A stretch of 64,000 nt of DNA, taken from NCBI GenBank assembly GCA_963921245.4, contig CAWUEY030000001.1:1178001-1242000 (forward strand), written 5' to 3'. Positions 54,497 to 64,000 of this stretch are shown one piece after another. Each line of letters opens with the position of its first letter. Positions within the stretch are counted from its first letter, which is position 1. This DNA comes from JABJGO01 sp963921245. GTDB taxonomy: Bacteria > Pseudomonadota > Alphaproteobacteria > Rhodospirillales > Casp-alpha2. The notes under the pieces are model-generated. The model had not been told where the DNA came from. It saw only the letters and a program-made list of their open reading frames with translations, and searched no databases. A program made the translations under genes and the position numbers.

Positions 54497-56422
54497 ATGG
54501 AATACAAGGGACAGACACCGATACTGGATACGGTGACCGCGCCGTCTGATATCCGCGATTTCTCGCCTGAGCAATTGCAGACACTGGCGAGCGAATTGCG
54601 TGAGGATACGGTGCGCTCTGTCAGTATCACGGGCGGGCACCTAGGGGCCAGTCTGGGGGTCGTGGAACTGACTGTTGCCATTCACCATGTTTTTGACACG
54701 CCTGAAGATCGCCTGATCTGGGATGTGGGGCATCAGTGTTATCCGCACAAGATACTGACGGGACGTCGGGATCGGATGCACACCCTGCGACAGGGTGGTG
54801 GATTGTCCGGTTTTACCAAACGCGATGAAAGCGCGTATGATCCGTTTGGTGCGGCCCATAGTTCAACATCCATTTCCGCCGGGCTGGGCATGGCGGTGGC
54901 CAGTGACCTGTCCGGTGAGCGGCGCAACGTCGTGGTTGTCATTGGCGACGGTGCCATGACCGCCGGCATGGCCTATGAAGCCATGAACAACGCCGGTGCC
55001 ATGGATGCCCGCCTGATTGTAATCCTGAATGACAATGACATGTCAATTGCCCCGCCGGTTGGGGCTTTGAGTGCATATCTGTCGCGACTGATTTCCTCGA
55101 AATCCTATCGCTCCATGCGTCATTTCGCAGGCGATATTCTGAAGAAGTTTCCACGCCAGATCGAAGAGCGCGCCCGGCGGGCCGAAGAATACGCGCGGGG
55201 CATTGTGACTGGCGGGACCCTCTTCGAAGAATTGGGTTTCTTCTATGTGGGTCCCGTGGATGGCCACAATCTGGACCATCTTCTTCCTGTCCTTAAAAAC
55301 CTGCGTGACGATAAGGAACGTGGCCCTGTTTTGTTGCATGTGGTGACCCGGAAAGGCCATGGATACGCACCGGCGGAACAATCCAGCGACAAGTATCACG
55401 GCGTCAGCAAGTTCAATGTTGTCACTGGTGAGCAAGTCAAGCCGAAAGCCAATGCGCCATCCTATACTTCCGTCTTCGCAGAGGCGCTGATTGAGGAGGC
55501 GCATGATGACAAGCGTGTGGTTGCCATCACCGCTGCCATGCCCAGTGGAACCGGGCTCGATAAATTTGCCGCCGCACATCCCGATCGCTGTTTCGATGTG
55601 GGCATCGCGGAACAACATGGTGTGACATTCGCTGCCGGAATGGCGACAGAAGGATACAAACCGTTTGTCGCCATCTATTCGACCTTTTTGCAGCGCGCCT
55701 ATGATCAGGTTGTTCATGACGTTGCCATCCAGAAACTCCCCGTACGGTTTGTTCTGGATCGTGCGGGATATGTGGGGGCGGACGGCTCCACGCACTGTGG
55801 CGCATTTGATCTTGCCTATCTCGCCACCTTACCCGGGTTTGTTGTGATGGCACCAGCCGATGAAGCGGAGCTTGTTAATATGGTCGCAACGGCGGCGGCC
55901 ATAGAGGATGGTCCCAGTGCCATCCGGTATCCAAGGGGAGAGGGTGTCGGCGTTGAGTTGCCCGCCCGCGGTCATCCGCTGGAAATCGGGAAGGGCAGGA
56001 TCGTTCAGGAAGGCTCGACAGTGGCAATCCTTAGCCTTGGAAGTCGCTTGCAGGACTCCCTGAAAGCAGCAGAAGATCTGGTGACACGCGGGATTTCCGC
56101 GACTGTTGCCGATGCCCGGTTTGCCAAACCAATCGATGAAGATTTGGTTCGAAAACTGGCACAGGATCATGAAGTTCTTGTTATCGTCGAAGAAGGCTCT
56201 GTGGGCGGGTTTGGCAGCCATGTCCTCTCATACATGGCTAATGCCGGTCTCCTGGACAAGGGGATCGTTGTCCGTTCCATGAGTATGCCGGATCGGTTCA
56301 TTGAACAGGACAAACCTGTGGAACAGGTTGCGCAAGCCGGACTGGATTGTGTGGCAATCGTTTCTACGGTGTTGAGTAGCCTCGGCCGTGATCATGAGGT
56401 TTCTGAACCGGCACGCGCCTGA
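54497..56422 (+). CDS. dxs: 1-deoxy-D-xylulose-5-phosphate synthase
   Basis: TPP enzyme that condenses pyruvate and glyceraldehyde 3-phosphate, the first MEP-pathway step and also the feed for vitamin B6 and thiamine. The 641-residue protein has [14 protein letters not shown] (histidine near 45), [15 protein letters not shown], the TPP-binding [18 protein letters not shown], a transketolase Pyr domain ([29 protein letters not shown], core DVGIAEQH) and the C-terminal domain ending near 620. The ribosome site TAGGAGA precedes the ATG. tlyA follows after 15 bases. Confidence 0.96.
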   Translation: MEYKGQTPILDTVTAPSDIRDFSPEQLQTLASELREDTVRSVSITGGHLGASLGVVELTVAIHHVFDTPEDRLIWDVGHQCYPHKILTGRRDRMHTLRQGGGLSGFTKRDESAYDPFGAAHSSTSISAGLGMAVASDLSGERRNVVVVIGDGAMTAGMAYEAMNNAGAMDARLIVILNDNDMSIAPPVGALSAYLSRLISSKSYRSMRHFAGDILKKFPRQIEERARRAEEYARGIVTGGTLFEELGFFYVGPVDGHNLDHLLPVLKNLRDDKERGPVLLHVVTRKGHGYAPAEQSSDKYHGVSKFNVVTGEQVKPKANAPSYTSVFAEALIEEAHDDKRVVAITAAMPSGTGLDKFAAAHPDRCFDVGIAEQHGVTFAAGMATEGYKPFVAIYSTFLQRAYDQVVHDVAIQKLPVRFVLDRAGYVGADGSTHCGAFDLAYLATLPGFVVMAPADEAELVNMVATAAAIEDGPSAIRYPRGEGVGVELPARGHPLEIGKGRIVQEGSTVAILSLGSRLQDSLKAAEDLVTRGISATVADARFAKPIDEDLVRKLAQDHEVLVIVEEGSVGGFGSHVLSYMANAGLLDKGIVVRSMSMPDRFIEQDKPVEQVAQAGLDCVAIVSTVLSSLGRDHEVSEPARA

Positions 56423-56437
56423 CAACAGGGCTTTACC

Positions 56438-57202
56438 ATGCCGTACAACATGCCGTCCAAAAAGCAAAGACTGGATGTTTGTCTTGTCGAACGGGGCCTG
56501 GTCAAGAGCCGCACCCGTGCACAGGCACTGGTCATGGCTGGCCTTGTGTACCGGAACACGGAACGGCTCGATAAAGCCAGCATCATGGTCAGTCCGGAAG
56601 ACAATCTCATGGTCAAGGGAAAGGACCACCCCTGGGTTTCACGGGGTGGATTGAAACTCGACCACGGCCTAAAGGCGTTTGATCTGGATTGTCGGGACTG
56701 TGTCTGTATTGACGTCGGCTGTTCCACTGGCGGGTTTACCGATGTTCTGCTGAATAACGGTGCCCGGCGGGTTTATGCCGTCGATGTTGGCCACGGGCAA
56801 CTGGACTGGAAAATCAGGAATGATGAACGGGTTGTGGTTCTCGAGCGGACGAATGCACGGCATCTGAGTTCGGAACACGTACCGGAGGCTGCTTCCGTTA
56901 TTGTCTGTGACGCCAGCTTTATCGGGCTAAAAACCGTGTTGCCAGCCGCGATGGCTTTGGCATCACACGGGGCAATAATGGTTGCCCTGATCAAACCTCA
57001 GTTCGAAGTGGGGCGTTCTCAGGTTGGAAAGGGCGGGGTTGTGCGCGCCCCGGCGCTTCACGATGCGGTTTGTCTCGATATTCAGACGTGGCTATCCGAA
57101 GAGATGGGGTGGACGGTCCTTGGTATTGAAACGAGCCCGATCACCGGGCCAGAGGGAAACAAGGAATTCTTGATCGCCGCGCAAAGGGAAAACGGTGATT
57201 AA
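56438..57202 (+). CDS. tlyA: TlyA-family S4/FtsJ rRNA methyltransferase (hemolysin-like)
   Basis: A 254-residue protein with an S4 RNA-binding domain (about 8-65: QRLDVCLVERGLVKSRTRAQALV, core RLDVCLVERGL) and an FtsJ-type methyltransferase domain with VSRGGLKLDHGLKAF and SAM motif CIDVGCSTGGFTDVLL. The catalytic K-D-K-E-like set is consistent with the ALIKPQFEVG segment. In mycobacteria TlyA methylates 16S and 23S rRNA; the target here is inference. It overlaps the convergent rhodanese gene by 4 bases. Confidence 0.93.
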   Translation: MPYNMPSKKQRLDVCLVERGLVKSRTRAQALVMAGLVYRNTERLDKASIMVSPEDNLMVKGKDHPWVSRGGLKLDHGLKAFDLDCRDCVCIDVGCSTGGFTDVLLNNGARRVYAVDVGHGQLDWKIRNDERVVVLERTNARHLSSEHVPEAASVIVCDASFIGLKTVLPAAMALASHGAIMVALIKPQFEVGRSQVGKGGVVRAPALHDAVCLDIQTWLSEEMGWTVLGIETSPITGPEGNKEFLIAAQRENGD

Positions 57203-57525
57203 TCGGTGACGATGGGAAGACCGGCATCCGCCCAGGCATGAATGCCCCCGGTCATATTACATGCACGATCGATCAATCCTGCATTCAGGCAGTGACGGGC
57301 AACGGCCTGGGAACGCTGCCCGAGCGCACACATGAAGACCATGGCGGAACCTGCGGGGACATCCGGTATGGCATCAGGATCAAAGGCGGACATGGGCATG
57401 TGAATGCTGTCCGGTACATGTTTCGCCAGATATTCATGCGGCTCGCGCACATCAATAAGAACAAGCTTGTCCTCGTCGTGCCACGCGGCGACGGTTTGAA
57501 CATCCACTTGTATGACGTCTGTCAT
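57199..57525 (-). CDS. Single-domain rhodanese
   Basis: A 108-residue rhodanese domain, possibly a sulfurtransferase of the GlpE/PspE type. It has VLIDVREPHEYLAKHVPDSIHMPMS (cores DVREPHEY and HVPDSIHMPM) and the active-site loop MCALGQRSQAVA with the cysteine at about residue 66, and ends NMTGGIHAWADAGLP. Start ATG 57525 is chosen; TTG 57546 would add seven residues. It follows aroC by 24 bases on the same strand. Substrates are unknown. Confidence 0.88.
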   Translation of the reverse strand: MTDVIQVDVQTVAAWHDEDKLVLIDVREPHEYLAKHVPDSIHMPMSAFDPDAIPDVPAGSAMVFMCALGQRSQAVARHCLNAGLIDRACNMTGGIHAWADAGLPIVTD

Positions 57526-57536
57526 GCCCCGTTCGC

Positions 57537-57564
57537 TATGCTTCAAAACCTATGCTTCAAAACC
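57537..57564 (+). repeat. Exact 14-bp tandem duplication across the aroC stop codon
   Basis: TATGCTTCAAAACC occurs twice in tandem (57537-57550 and 57551-57564). The copy nearer to aroC encodes its last residues (GFEA, stop); the other lies in the spacer before the rhodanese gene. The duplication keeps the stop codon. Confidence 0.9.
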
Positions 57565-58641
57565 GCATTGTGCGCGGTGGCGCAACAAATGATCGGCGAG
57601 CACGCAGGCCATCATGGCTTCACCGACAGGAACAGCACGGATGCCGACGCAAGGGTCGTGTCGGCCTTTTGTGGAAACCTCGATCTCGTTGCCTTGGGCG
57701 TCCACACTTTGGGTAGGGGTCAGGATGGAGCTTGTGGGCTTAACGGCAAAACGCACAACCACATCCTGTCCGGACGAAATTCCGCCCAGAATCCCGCCCG
57801 CCCGGTTACTGAGAAAGCGTATCTTATCTCCGTTCATGCGCATTTCATCGGCATTCTGCTCCCCGCGCAGGCCGGCAGTAGCCATCCCAGCGCCGATTTC
57901 CACCCCCTTGACCGCATTGATGCTCATCATCGCGGCGGCAAGTTCGCTGTCGAGCTTGCCATAAACCGGCGCGCCGAGCCCGGCTGGTACATTTGCGGCC
58001 TGAACCTCAATCATTGCGCCCACCGAAGAACCCTGTTTGCGAATGTCGTCCAGGTAGGATTCCCAGGTTTCAGCGGCAGAAGCGTCCGGGCACCAGAACG
58101 GATTGTTCCCGCATTCGTCCCAGTTCCAGTTCTCCCTGTTCACGGTATGCTCGCCCATTTGCACCAGCGCGCCGCGTATGGCAATGCCGCCCTCAACCAG
58201 ATGATTCAAAACTTTACGGGCCACGGCACCAGCGGCAACGCGCATGGCGGTCTCTCTGGCCGATGACCGGCCACCGCCGCGATGATCGCGCAGGCCGTAT
58301 TTCATCCTATAGGTGACATCGGCGTGACCGGGACGAAACCGGTCCTTGATGGCATCGTAATCCCTGGGTCTCTGATCCTCGTTGTGGATCAGCAAACCGA
58401 TGGGTGTGCCGGTGGTTACATTATCCAGAACGCCGGACAGGATTTCCACCGTGTCGCTTTCCCTGCGTTGCGTGGTGTGTCGGGATTGGCCCGGCTTGCG
58501 CTGGTCTAGGTAGGCTTGGATGTTTTCCCGTGTCAGCGTGATTCCAGGCGGTGTGCCGTCAACCACGCAGCCGATTACAGGCCCGTGGCTTTCACCAAAA
58601 GTCGTCGTTCGAAACAGATGACCGAATGTGTTGTGTGTCAT
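57550..58641 (-). CDS. aroC: Chorismate synthase
   Basis: Last step of the shikimate pathway, FMN-dependent. The 363-residue protein has [19 protein letters not shown] near the start, [15 protein letters not shown] (core RPGHADVTY), the [21 protein letters not shown] segment (core [10 protein letters not shown]), KGVEIGAGM and [10 protein letters not shown]. The length is normal. Its stop overlaps a 14-bp tandem duplication. fabI starts 850 bases away and reads toward it with a 39-base gap, as in other alphaproteobacteria. Confidence 0.96.
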   Translation of the reverse strand: MTHNTFGHLFRTTTFGESHGPVIGCVVDGTPPGITLTRENIQAYLDQRKPGQSRHTTQRRESDTVEILSGVLDNVTTGTPIGLLIHNEDQRPRDYDAIKDRFRPGHADVTYRMKYGLRDHRGGGRSSARETAMRVAAGAVARKVLNHLVEGGIAIRGALVQMGEHTVNRENWNWDECGNNPFWCPDASAAETWESYLDDIRKQGSSVGAMIEVQAANVPAGLGAPVYGKLDSELAAAMMSINAVKGVEIGAGMATAGLRGEQNADEMRMNGDKIRFLSNRAGGILGGISSGQDVVVRFAVKPTSSILTPTQSVDAQGNEIEVSTKGRHDPCVGIRAVPVGEAMMACVLADHLLRHRAQCGFEA

Positions 58642-58680
58642 AGGTGGTTCGCAATGACCGGTGGTGCCGGTATCAGGTGA

Positions 58681-59493
58681 TCAGACGACGGATATGTCGG
58701 GGGCATCCACGGCTTTCATGCCGACAATGTTGTACCCGCAATCCACGTGATGATTTTCGCCGGTTACACCGCTGGAAAGATCGGATAACAGGTAAACTCC
58801 CGCCCCGCCAATGTCGTCGAGCGTTACATTACGGCGGAGGGGAGAGTTGTACTCGTTCCACTTAAGGATATACCGGAAATCCCCGATACCAGAGGCAGCG
58901 AGTGTCCTCATTGGCCCGGCGGAAAGGCTGTTCACCCGAATGCCGTCCTTGCCGAGGTCTTCAGCGAGATACCGCACACTGGTCTCAAGGGCGGCCTTGG
59001 CAACACCCATGACGTTATAGTGCGGCATGACCCGTTCTGCGCCAAAATAGGTCAAAGTCAGGAGGCTGCCGCCATCCTTCATGAGCGGTGCAGCGTGTTG
59101 GCAAACGGACGTGAATGAGTAACACGATATGTTCATGGTTGCCTGAAAATTATCGGCTGTGGTGTCGATGTAGCGACCTTTCAGTTCTTCCTTGTCGGAA
59201 AAAGCAATGGCGTGAACCACAAAATCCAATTGTCCCCATTTATGGGAGAGCGTTTTGAAGGTTTCTGTCAAATTGTCGGGATTGGTTACATCGCACGGCA
59301 TGACAAGATCGGATCCCAACTCCTCGGCCAAAGGTTGCACCCGTTTCTGCAACGCCTCACCCTGATAGGTGAAAGCCAGTTCTGCACCCTGATTATGGAC
59401 AGCTTTGGAAATGCCCCAAGCGATGGAGCGGTCATTGGCAACGCCCATGATCAGGCCTTTTTTTCCGGCCATTATCGGTGATGATGTCGTCAT
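58681..59493 (-). CDS. fabI: Enoyl-ACP reductase (NADH), FabI
   Basis: Last reduction of fatty acid elongation. The 270-residue SDR-like protein has GVANDRSIAWGI (cofactor), LTYFGAERVMPHYN and the FabI-type Y-x6-K pair in YNVMGVAKAALE, and SAGPMRTLAASGIGDF. It is the FabI form, normally triclosan-sensitive. It lies far from the main fab operon, upstream of aroC by 39 bases. A TATAGTGC element lies about 40 bases upstream. Confidence 0.96.
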   Translation of the reverse strand: MTTSSPIMAGKKGLIMGVANDRSIAWGISKAVHNQGAELAFTYQGEALQKRVQPLAEELGSDLVMPCDVTNPDNLTETFKTLSHKWGQLDFVVHAIAFSDKEELKGRYIDTTADNFQATMNISCYSFTSVCQHAAPLMKDGGSLLTLTYFGAERVMPHYNVMGVAKAALETSVRYLAEDLGKDGIRVNSLSAGPMRTLAASGIGDFRYILKWNEYNSPLRRNVTLDDIGGAGVYLLSDLSSGVTGENHHVDCGYNIVGMKAVDAPDISVV

Positions 59494-59533
59494 GACGGGC
59501 GTTTCTCCTGCGCACTCATATGAATGATTGCAG

Positions 59534-59543
59534 GCACTATATA
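59534..59543 (-). promoter_or_regulatory. Candidate -10 element of fabI
   Basis: GCACTATATA on the plus strand reads TATATAGTGC on the minus, 41 bases upstream of the fabI start. A TTTAAC with 17-base spacing could serve as a weak -35. The same core occurs before rpsF and the ROK gene. Confidence 0.3.
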
Positions 59544-59759
59544 AGGTTGGTGCCAGTGGTTAAAGTGCCTTGCACCACCCTGTTTTCAAAAGGCTGTTTT
59601 GATTTCCTCCGGTGACGCAGATTTTTTTACGCCGAGGCGGGCGCAGAGTGACGGCATGACGAGATTGCGCAACGCGGCCCTGTATCGTGCAATACGGTAC
59701 CTTGCACAAAGTTGTTACGGGAAGATATGCGGGTGATTTTCAATCCTGTAGGGTGGTGT

Positions 59760-60236
59760 TTATTGCACGATCAGCCACGAGCCATCCGGTTGGCGACAGG
59801 CGCGGCCTGTTGCCACTTCGGTTTCGTCGTCCACTTCCACCGTCGATTCGAAATCGCGGCATTCGCCATCTTCACTGGCAATCCTGTCTGATGTGGGTTT
59901 GATGCTGCCTGCGTTTCCACTGTCAGGATTACTCCAGGAGCTGGTAGTATGGGTTACGCCGTTCTCAAGGGTGTCCTGGGTTGTTGCTTCGGCCAGCTGC
60001 TGATCCTGTTCATCTAGTTTTTTTCCGATTGAAGAACCAAACCAGGCCCCGGCGGCGGCACCAACAGCGCCGGCGATCACCTGTCCGTCGCCACCACCAA
60101 CCCGCGAGCCTAGAATTGCACCTGCGGCGGCGCCAACCAGTGTTCCGAGGGTTTCACCGGGCCGTTCCTCAAGTGATTCACAGGCGCTTATCAACACGAC
60201 AGCGACAAGCAGGTAAGCAATAGATTTATTCCGCAT
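59760..60236 (-). CDS. Glycine-zipper lipoprotein, 17-kDa surface antigen type
   Basis: A 158-residue outer-membrane lipoprotein. The lipobox LISAC places the lipidated cysteine at C19. A glycine zipper follows (about 30-75: [21 protein letters not shown] and [19 protein letters not shown]), typical of the Rickettsia 17-kDa antigen family. The C-terminal domain ends in [23 protein letters not shown], with a cysteine pair that may bond. The role is unknown; such proteins may stabilise the envelope. It is divergent from pdxH. Confidence 0.85.
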   Translation of the reverse strand: MRNKSIAYLLVAVVLISACESLEERPGETLGTLVGAAAGAILGSRVGGGDGQVIAGAVGAAAGAWFGSSIGKKLDEQDQQLAEATTQDTLENGVTHTTSSWSNPDSGNAGSIKPTSDRIASEDGECRDFESTVEVDDETEVATGRACRQPDGSWLIVQ

Positions 60237-60314
60237 GACCAGTCTCCGAAACAGTCTTCAAACCGAAACCAGGGATTGTTGCCGTCCGGGGGAACCTGTT
60301 ATCTTAAGCAACCT

Positions 60315-60968
60315 ATGACAGTTACCACGCACGACGCACATGAGGCGATTATATCCCAAAGCACCGGACAACCAACAAAAATGATCAACGAACAAGACAA
60401 TCCCTTCCGGCTCTTTGACGCCTGGTTCGCAGATGCCAGGGATTCTGAGCCCGGAGACCCCAACGCGCTGGCTCTGTCGACGGTATCCGGAGAGGGTAAG
60501 CCCTCGGTTCGCATGGTTCTTTTGAAGGCGGTAGACGAACGAGGATTTGTCTTCTACACCAATCTGGGCAGCCGTAAGGCCGGTCATATTGAAGCGAACA
60601 GCAATGTTGCCATGTGTTTTCACTGGAAATCTCTCAGCCGACAGGTTCGTGTTGAAGGTGCGGTCGAGCCCGTTGGTGACGCAGAGGCCGACGACTATTT
60701 TGGATCCCGCCCGAAAATGAGCCAGATCGGAGCCTGGGCATCGAAACAATCACAGGTTCTGGAAGGGCGATTTGAACTGGAACGACGGATTGCATCGTTT
60801 ACGGCCAGGTTTAATGTTGGCGAGGTGCCGAGGCCGGAATTCTGGTCTGGCTTTCGACTGGTACCCGAGATGATAGAATTCTGGCAGGATCAAGCCTTCC
60901 GATTGCATGATCGCCTGGTCTACACCCGTGATGGTGATGGCTGGAGCACCCATCGGCTGTTCCCATAA
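60315..60968 (+). CDS. pdxH: Pyridoxamine 5'-phosphate oxidase
   Basis: FMN enzyme that completes PLP synthesis. The 217-residue protein has [13 protein letters not shown] (about 28-40), the FMN site [18 protein letters not shown] and [25 protein letters not shown], and the C-terminal [16 protein letters not shown] with the end RLFP. The start ATG 60315 is used; ATG 60381 is possible. Its stop overlaps the next gene (TAATG). Confidence 0.94.
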   Translation: MTVTTHDAHEAIISQSTGQPTKMINEQDNPFRLFDAWFADARDSEPGDPNALALSTVSGEGKPSVRMVLLKAVDERGFVFYTNLGSRKAGHIEANSNVAMCFHWKSLSRQVRVEGAVEPVGDAEADDYFGSRPKMSQIGAWASKQSQVLEGRFELERRIASFTARFNVGEVPRPEFWSGFRLVPEMIEFWQDQAFRLHDRLVYTRDGDGWSTHRLFP

Positions 60969-61903
60969 TGACAGAAACCTCTACAGCCACCTTTGCAAAA
61001 GATCCCCGGGATCTGTCGCGAGAGAGATTGATCCGGCTTGCGACCTATGCCTCTGTATCCGTGGCCGCAATCCTGATCGTTGCCAAGTTGGGCGCCTGGT
61101 TTGCCACAGAATCGTTAAGTATTTTATCGACGCTGATTGACTCTTTGCTGGATGCGGCGGCGTCTTTGATCAATCTTCTTGCCGTTCGGCACGCGCTGGA
61201 ACCTGCAGACCGTGAACATCGATTTGGGCATGGTAAGGCAGAATCCCTGGCCGGTCTCGCCCAATCCGCGTTTATCTGTGGCTCTGCCCTGTTTCTGTTG
61301 ATTGAGGCCGGCGACCATTTCTTCCACGCCCGCACCCTCGACAATCTGGATATCGGGCTCATAGTGATGGCGGTATCCATCGTCCTGACAGCCGTATTGG
61401 TGGGGTTTCAGCGGTATGTTGTCGCAAAGACTTCATCTGTGGCCATTGCCGCCGACTCTCTCCATTACAAGATGGATATCCTGGTCAATGTCGGTGTTGT
61501 GATTTCGTTGCTGCTGGTCATGAACATGGGCTGGTTTTGGGCGGATCCGGTGGTTGCAATTGCCATTGCGGGATACATTGTTTACGGGGCTTGGTCGATT
61601 GCTTCACAATCCCTGCAAATACTCATGGATCGGGAGCTTCCTGACGAGGATCGGCTGAAAATCCGCGAAATTGCCCTGTCTCATCCCGATGTAAGGGGGG
61701 TTCATGACCTTCGGACACGGTCATCGGGCCAGCAGATATTTGTTCAGATACATATCGAACTTGATCCAGAAATGAAACTGCTTCGAGCGCACAGTGTCGC
61801 AGACGAGGTTGAGGACAGCATCGCCGAGGTCTTCCCCAATGCAGAAGTGATTACGCATCAAGACCCGGAGGGCGTAGAAGAAGCGGTCGCCGTCTTTCGC
61901 TAG
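60968..61903 (+). CDS. Cation diffusion facilitator (FieF-like)
   Basis: Divalent metal/proton antiporter of 311 residues with six TM helices between about 25 and 215. Metal-site residues are visible in LIDSLLDAAASLIN (D-x3-D, TM2) and ADSLHYKMDILVN (D and H-x3-D, TM5), and the cytosolic domain (about 220-300) has HDLRTRSSGQQIFVQIHIELD, core VQIHIELD. Substrate could be Fe, Zn or Cd. It starts on the pdxH stop codon and converges on the MFS gene with a 4-base overlap. Confidence 0.92.
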   Translation: MTETSTATFAKDPRDLSRERLIRLATYASVSVAAILIVAKLGAWFATESLSILSTLIDSLLDAAASLINLLAVRHALEPADREHRFGHGKAESLAGLAQSAFICGSALFLLIEAGDHFFHARTLDNLDIGLIVMAVSIVLTAVLVGFQRYVVAKTSSVAIAADSLHYKMDILVNVGVVISLLLVMNMGWFWADPVVAIAIAGYIVYGAWSIASQSLQILMDRELPDEDRLKIREIALSHPDVRGVHDLRTRSSGQQIFVQIHIELDPEMKLLRAHSVADEVEDSIAEVFPNAEVITHQDPEGVEEAVAVFR

Positions 61904-63264
61904 GTTTTTCGCCCAGATTGTGCGTCCGAATTTTTATGGAATGTCCCTGAGTCAACAGCGTTTTCGGTTTGCGGCTCAGGTTCATAGTTTTCAACGATTT
62001 CAAGGATGGTATCCGCCGTAAACGCAGGCGTCACAACGCCCGCGTGGGGCGCGAAAGCAGCGTTTTCCTGCTCTTCCAGAGGGGTGCCACCGCGGACCGA
62101 CATGCGATAGAGCGCGTAGGCCCCCAAGGCACCGTGAGTAATAACAAAATACCAGAGGTAACCGGTTGGTCCCAGATTTGAGATGGCAATCGTGGCCGCA
62201 GGCGGGCCAATAATGGCCCCCGTACCGGAGGCTAACAAAAGCGTGCTGCTGGCAGCGAGCATTTGCTTGGTGGTCAGCCGGTCATGAGTGTGTGATATGC
62301 ACAGCGAATACATCGGGAGAGCCAGGCCGCCGAGGACGCAAAACAGGATCATGGTTTGCAACGGGTCTATGATGCGGAAGACGGCCCCGACCCCGGCAAC
62401 CACAGCCGCCAATATGGTCACGGCCATAATGACAACCCGCCGGTCCAGCTTGTCGGAAAGTATGCCAATGGGAAACTGCAACAGGACACTGCCGACAAAA
62501 ATCAACGAAACCAGAATGGATACCTCGCCAATAGACATACCAATGCCGTCACCGTAAACGGCGGTGATGCTGATCAAAGCTCCGTTGGTCATGCCAACAA
62601 CGGCCATGCCGACAACGCCCAGTGGTGCCAGTTTATAGAGTTTCACCAACCCCAGTTTTTCCGGTTCCTCGAAGCTCGGTGCCGGGCTTGCGGCAAGCAG
62701 AAGCGGTATCAGGGCGATGGAAATCAAAACCGAGCAAACAACGTAGAGGTCGAGCGCCATGGGATGGGACATGTTCAACAGCAACGGTCCACCGCCCATG
62801 CCGCCCACGTTCATGATCATGTAAATGGAAAGGAGCACCCCGCGGGTCTGGTTCGTTGCGCGATCATTCAACCAGCTTTCCGATATGATATAGATGCCCG
62901 CAAAGGCAAAACCGGTGAAAATTCGACCAATAAACCAGATGTAAGGATCAATTATCATGCCGTGGATCAAGGGCGAAACGGATGCCAGGGATGCCAGAGC
63001 TGCAAACACCCTTACGTGACCGACCCGCGATACCAGTCTGGGCGTTAGGATGGAACTGAACAGGAAGCCCACGAAGTAACCGGACATCACATACCCGGTG
63101 GTCGTGGTATCAAAACCTTCGAAATTTGCTCTCAAACCAAGGAGTGTTCCCTGAAGGCCACTGCTTAGGCTGCAGACGGCAATACTTAACAATAACGCCC
63201 AGCATGCCGCGGTCGCGGAGATGAGAGATGAAGAGTTGCTGCCGGTTGGTGGAGACGTGCTCAT
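61900..63264 (-). CDS. Major facilitator superfamily permease
   Basis: A 454-residue 12-TM protein with an MFS layout: TM1 near 18-35, GYVMSGYFVGFLFSSILTPRLVSRVGHVRVF (core LVSRVGHVRVF, motif A after TM2), FAFAGIYIISESWLND in TM4, a central loop around 200-215, and SDKLDRRVVIMAVT as second-half motif A. The SESWLND segment is shared with the YcaD-like permease group. The last ~60 residues form a hydrophilic tail. The substrate is unknown. Confidence 0.88.
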   Translation of the reverse strand: MSTSPPTGSNSSSLISATAACWALLLSIAVCSLSSGLQGTLLGLRANFEGFDTTTTGYVMSGYFVGFLFSSILTPRLVSRVGHVRVFAALASLASVSPLIHGMIIDPYIWFIGRIFTGFAFAGIYIISESWLNDRATNQTRGVLLSIYMIMNVGGMGGGPLLLNMSHPMALDLYVVCSVLISIALIPLLLAASPAPSFEEPEKLGLVKLYKLAPLGVVGMAVVGMTNGALISITAVYGDGIGMSIGEVSILVSLIFVGSVLLQFPIGILSDKLDRRVVIMAVTILAAVVAGVGAVFRIIDPLQTMILFCVLGGLALPMYSLCISHTHDRLTTKQMLAASSTLLLASGTGAIIGPPAATIAISNLGPTGYLWYFVITHGALGAYALYRMSVRGGTPLEEQENAAFAPHAGVVTPAFTADTILEIVENYEPEPQTENAVDSGTFHKNSDAQSGRKT

Positions 63265-63524
63265 TTTTTCTGGATATGCCCAGTGAGGAATGCTGTTACT
63301 CGCCGGTGATACGCCTCACAACGCCGGCCTGCAACAGAATTTGACAATGGATTCAGGAAAACAAATCCGCTTCCCGGGGCGTGGGGGGATGTGTTGAGTT
63401 CAAATCGCGCGCGCATGCAGAAGAAATCTGGTTTCAGCGTATCATCGTTGAGTGGCGATAAGCCATCCTATGCGCAGATTCTCCAGCTGGAAACCTGCCC
63501 CGGTTTGCCGTAGGTTATGGCGTC

Positions 63525-64000
63525 ATGAGCGAAACAGAAATCAATCCGCCGGGCGACAGATTGCCTGAATCACCTGAACGGAAAACTGTTGTGATTACGG
63601 GGGCAAGTCGGGGTATTGGGCACTATACGGCGAAGTGTTTTTTGGACCGGGGATGGCAAATTATCACCTGTTCGCGCGATGACGCACCACCGGAATGCAA
63701 ACGAGACCCTAACTGGACCTGTCACGTACCGACCGACCTGTCCGACCCGGATAGCATCGCCGCTTTTATTGCAGAAGTGCAGGACCGCGTCGGTGAGGGA
63801 GCTGTTCATGCCCTAGTGAACAATGCCGGTTTGTCACCGAAAACGCCCTTCAAGGAAAGACTGGGATGCTTGAATGGCGATCTGGAGGCGTGGCAGGAGA
63901 TTTTTGAAATCAATTTTTATGCGGCTCTACGATTATCTCGGGGACTGGCGGCGCCATTACATCGGGGAAAAGGTGCAATCGTTAATGTTACGTCCATCGC
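63525..64000 (+). CDS. SDR oxidoreductase, 3' end beyond window
   Basis: The visible 158 residues form the first half of a short-chain dehydrogenase. The start ATG 63525 is followed by a ~20-residue charged extension, then VVITGASRGIGHYTAKCFLDRGW (cofactor motif TGASRGIG, about 26-33), HVPTDLSDPDS (the aspartate that binds adenine), ALVNNAGLSPKTP and GAIVNVTSIA, where the catalytic serine lies at the window edge. The catalytic YxxxK should follow outside. The substrate is unknown. It is divergent from the MFS gene with 260 bases between, where I see nothing else. Confidence 0.88.
   Translation, partial: MSETEINPPGDRLPESPERKTVVITGASRGIGHYTAKCFLDRGWQIITCSRDDAPPECKRDPNWTCHVPTDLSDPDSIAAFIAEVQDRVGEGAVHALVNNAGLSPKTPFKERLGCLNGDLEAWQEIFEINFYAALRLSRGLAAPLHRGKGAIVNVTSI

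Noticed and set aside
63390..63420. A GTTCAAATC sequence resembling a tRNA T-loop
   Set aside because: No acceptor, D or anticodon stems can be folded around it.

Overview
The window reads as a contiguous piece of an alphaproteobacterial chromosome, most like the Rhodospirillales type. The evidence is gene content and order: mlaF-mlaE-alr-dnaB, rpsF-rpsR-DUF2232-rplI, fabD-fabG-acpP-fabF-mltG-(yicC)-gmk, rsmA-pdxA-surA-lptD-lptG, pepA-holC-rnd, an HdaA-type regulator, purM-purN-ndk, and HDAC-like-xseB-ispA-dxs-tlyA. Base composition looks slightly GC-rich by eye. No rRNA, tRNA, CRISPR array, complete insertion sequence or prophage was seen. The species was not identified.

Layout. 1-8 kb is a minus-strand run: phospholipid transport (mlaF, mlaE), alanine racemase, replicative helicase, cyclopropane fatty acid synthase and the S6/S18/L9 ribosomal operon. 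8-12.8 kb is the plus-strand fatty acid synthesis operon ending in mltG. 12.8-14.8 kb is a rearranged patch with an unusual queE, an SDR and a collapsed yicC remnant before gmk. 15.4-21.8 kb is an outer-membrane biogenesis operon (lptG, lptD, surA, pdxA, rsmA). 22-29.5 kb is an accessory stretch on the minus strand: FAD dehydrogenase, Sua5/TsaC, CysQ, a TPR protein, a formyltransferase-like protein, a wrecked gene and an O-methyltransferase. 29.6-38 kb is core again (pepA, holC, rnd, hdaA, PerM family, DUF2066, purM, purN, ndk). 38-47.8 kb mixes a DadA-like oxidase, an ABC-F ATPase, a two-oxygenase operon (2OG-Fe(II) enzyme plus membrane desaturase), aspS, a ROK sugar kinase and two unrecognised genes. 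47.7-52 kb is an RND efflux pair. 52-64 kb holds the isoprenoid operon, rhodanese, aroC, fabI, a 17-kDa-antigen-like lipoprotein, pdxH, a cation diffusion facilitator, an MFS permease and the start of an SDR.

Much of the core content serves the cell envelope: fatty acids (fab operon, fabI, cfa), LPS export (lptD, lptG, surA), phospholipid trafficking (mlaEF), peptidoglycan (alr, mltG) and isoprenoids (ispA, dxs). The most unusual items are a 2OG oxygenase that resembles BesD/HalD amino-acid halogenases but keeps the hydroxylase HxD motif and sits with a desaturase-fold protein; a QueE whose radical-SAM cysteines are split by about 30 residues; a yicC gene reduced to its two ends; a two-hairpin leader before rpsF; and an unrecognised HTH/helical gene pair.
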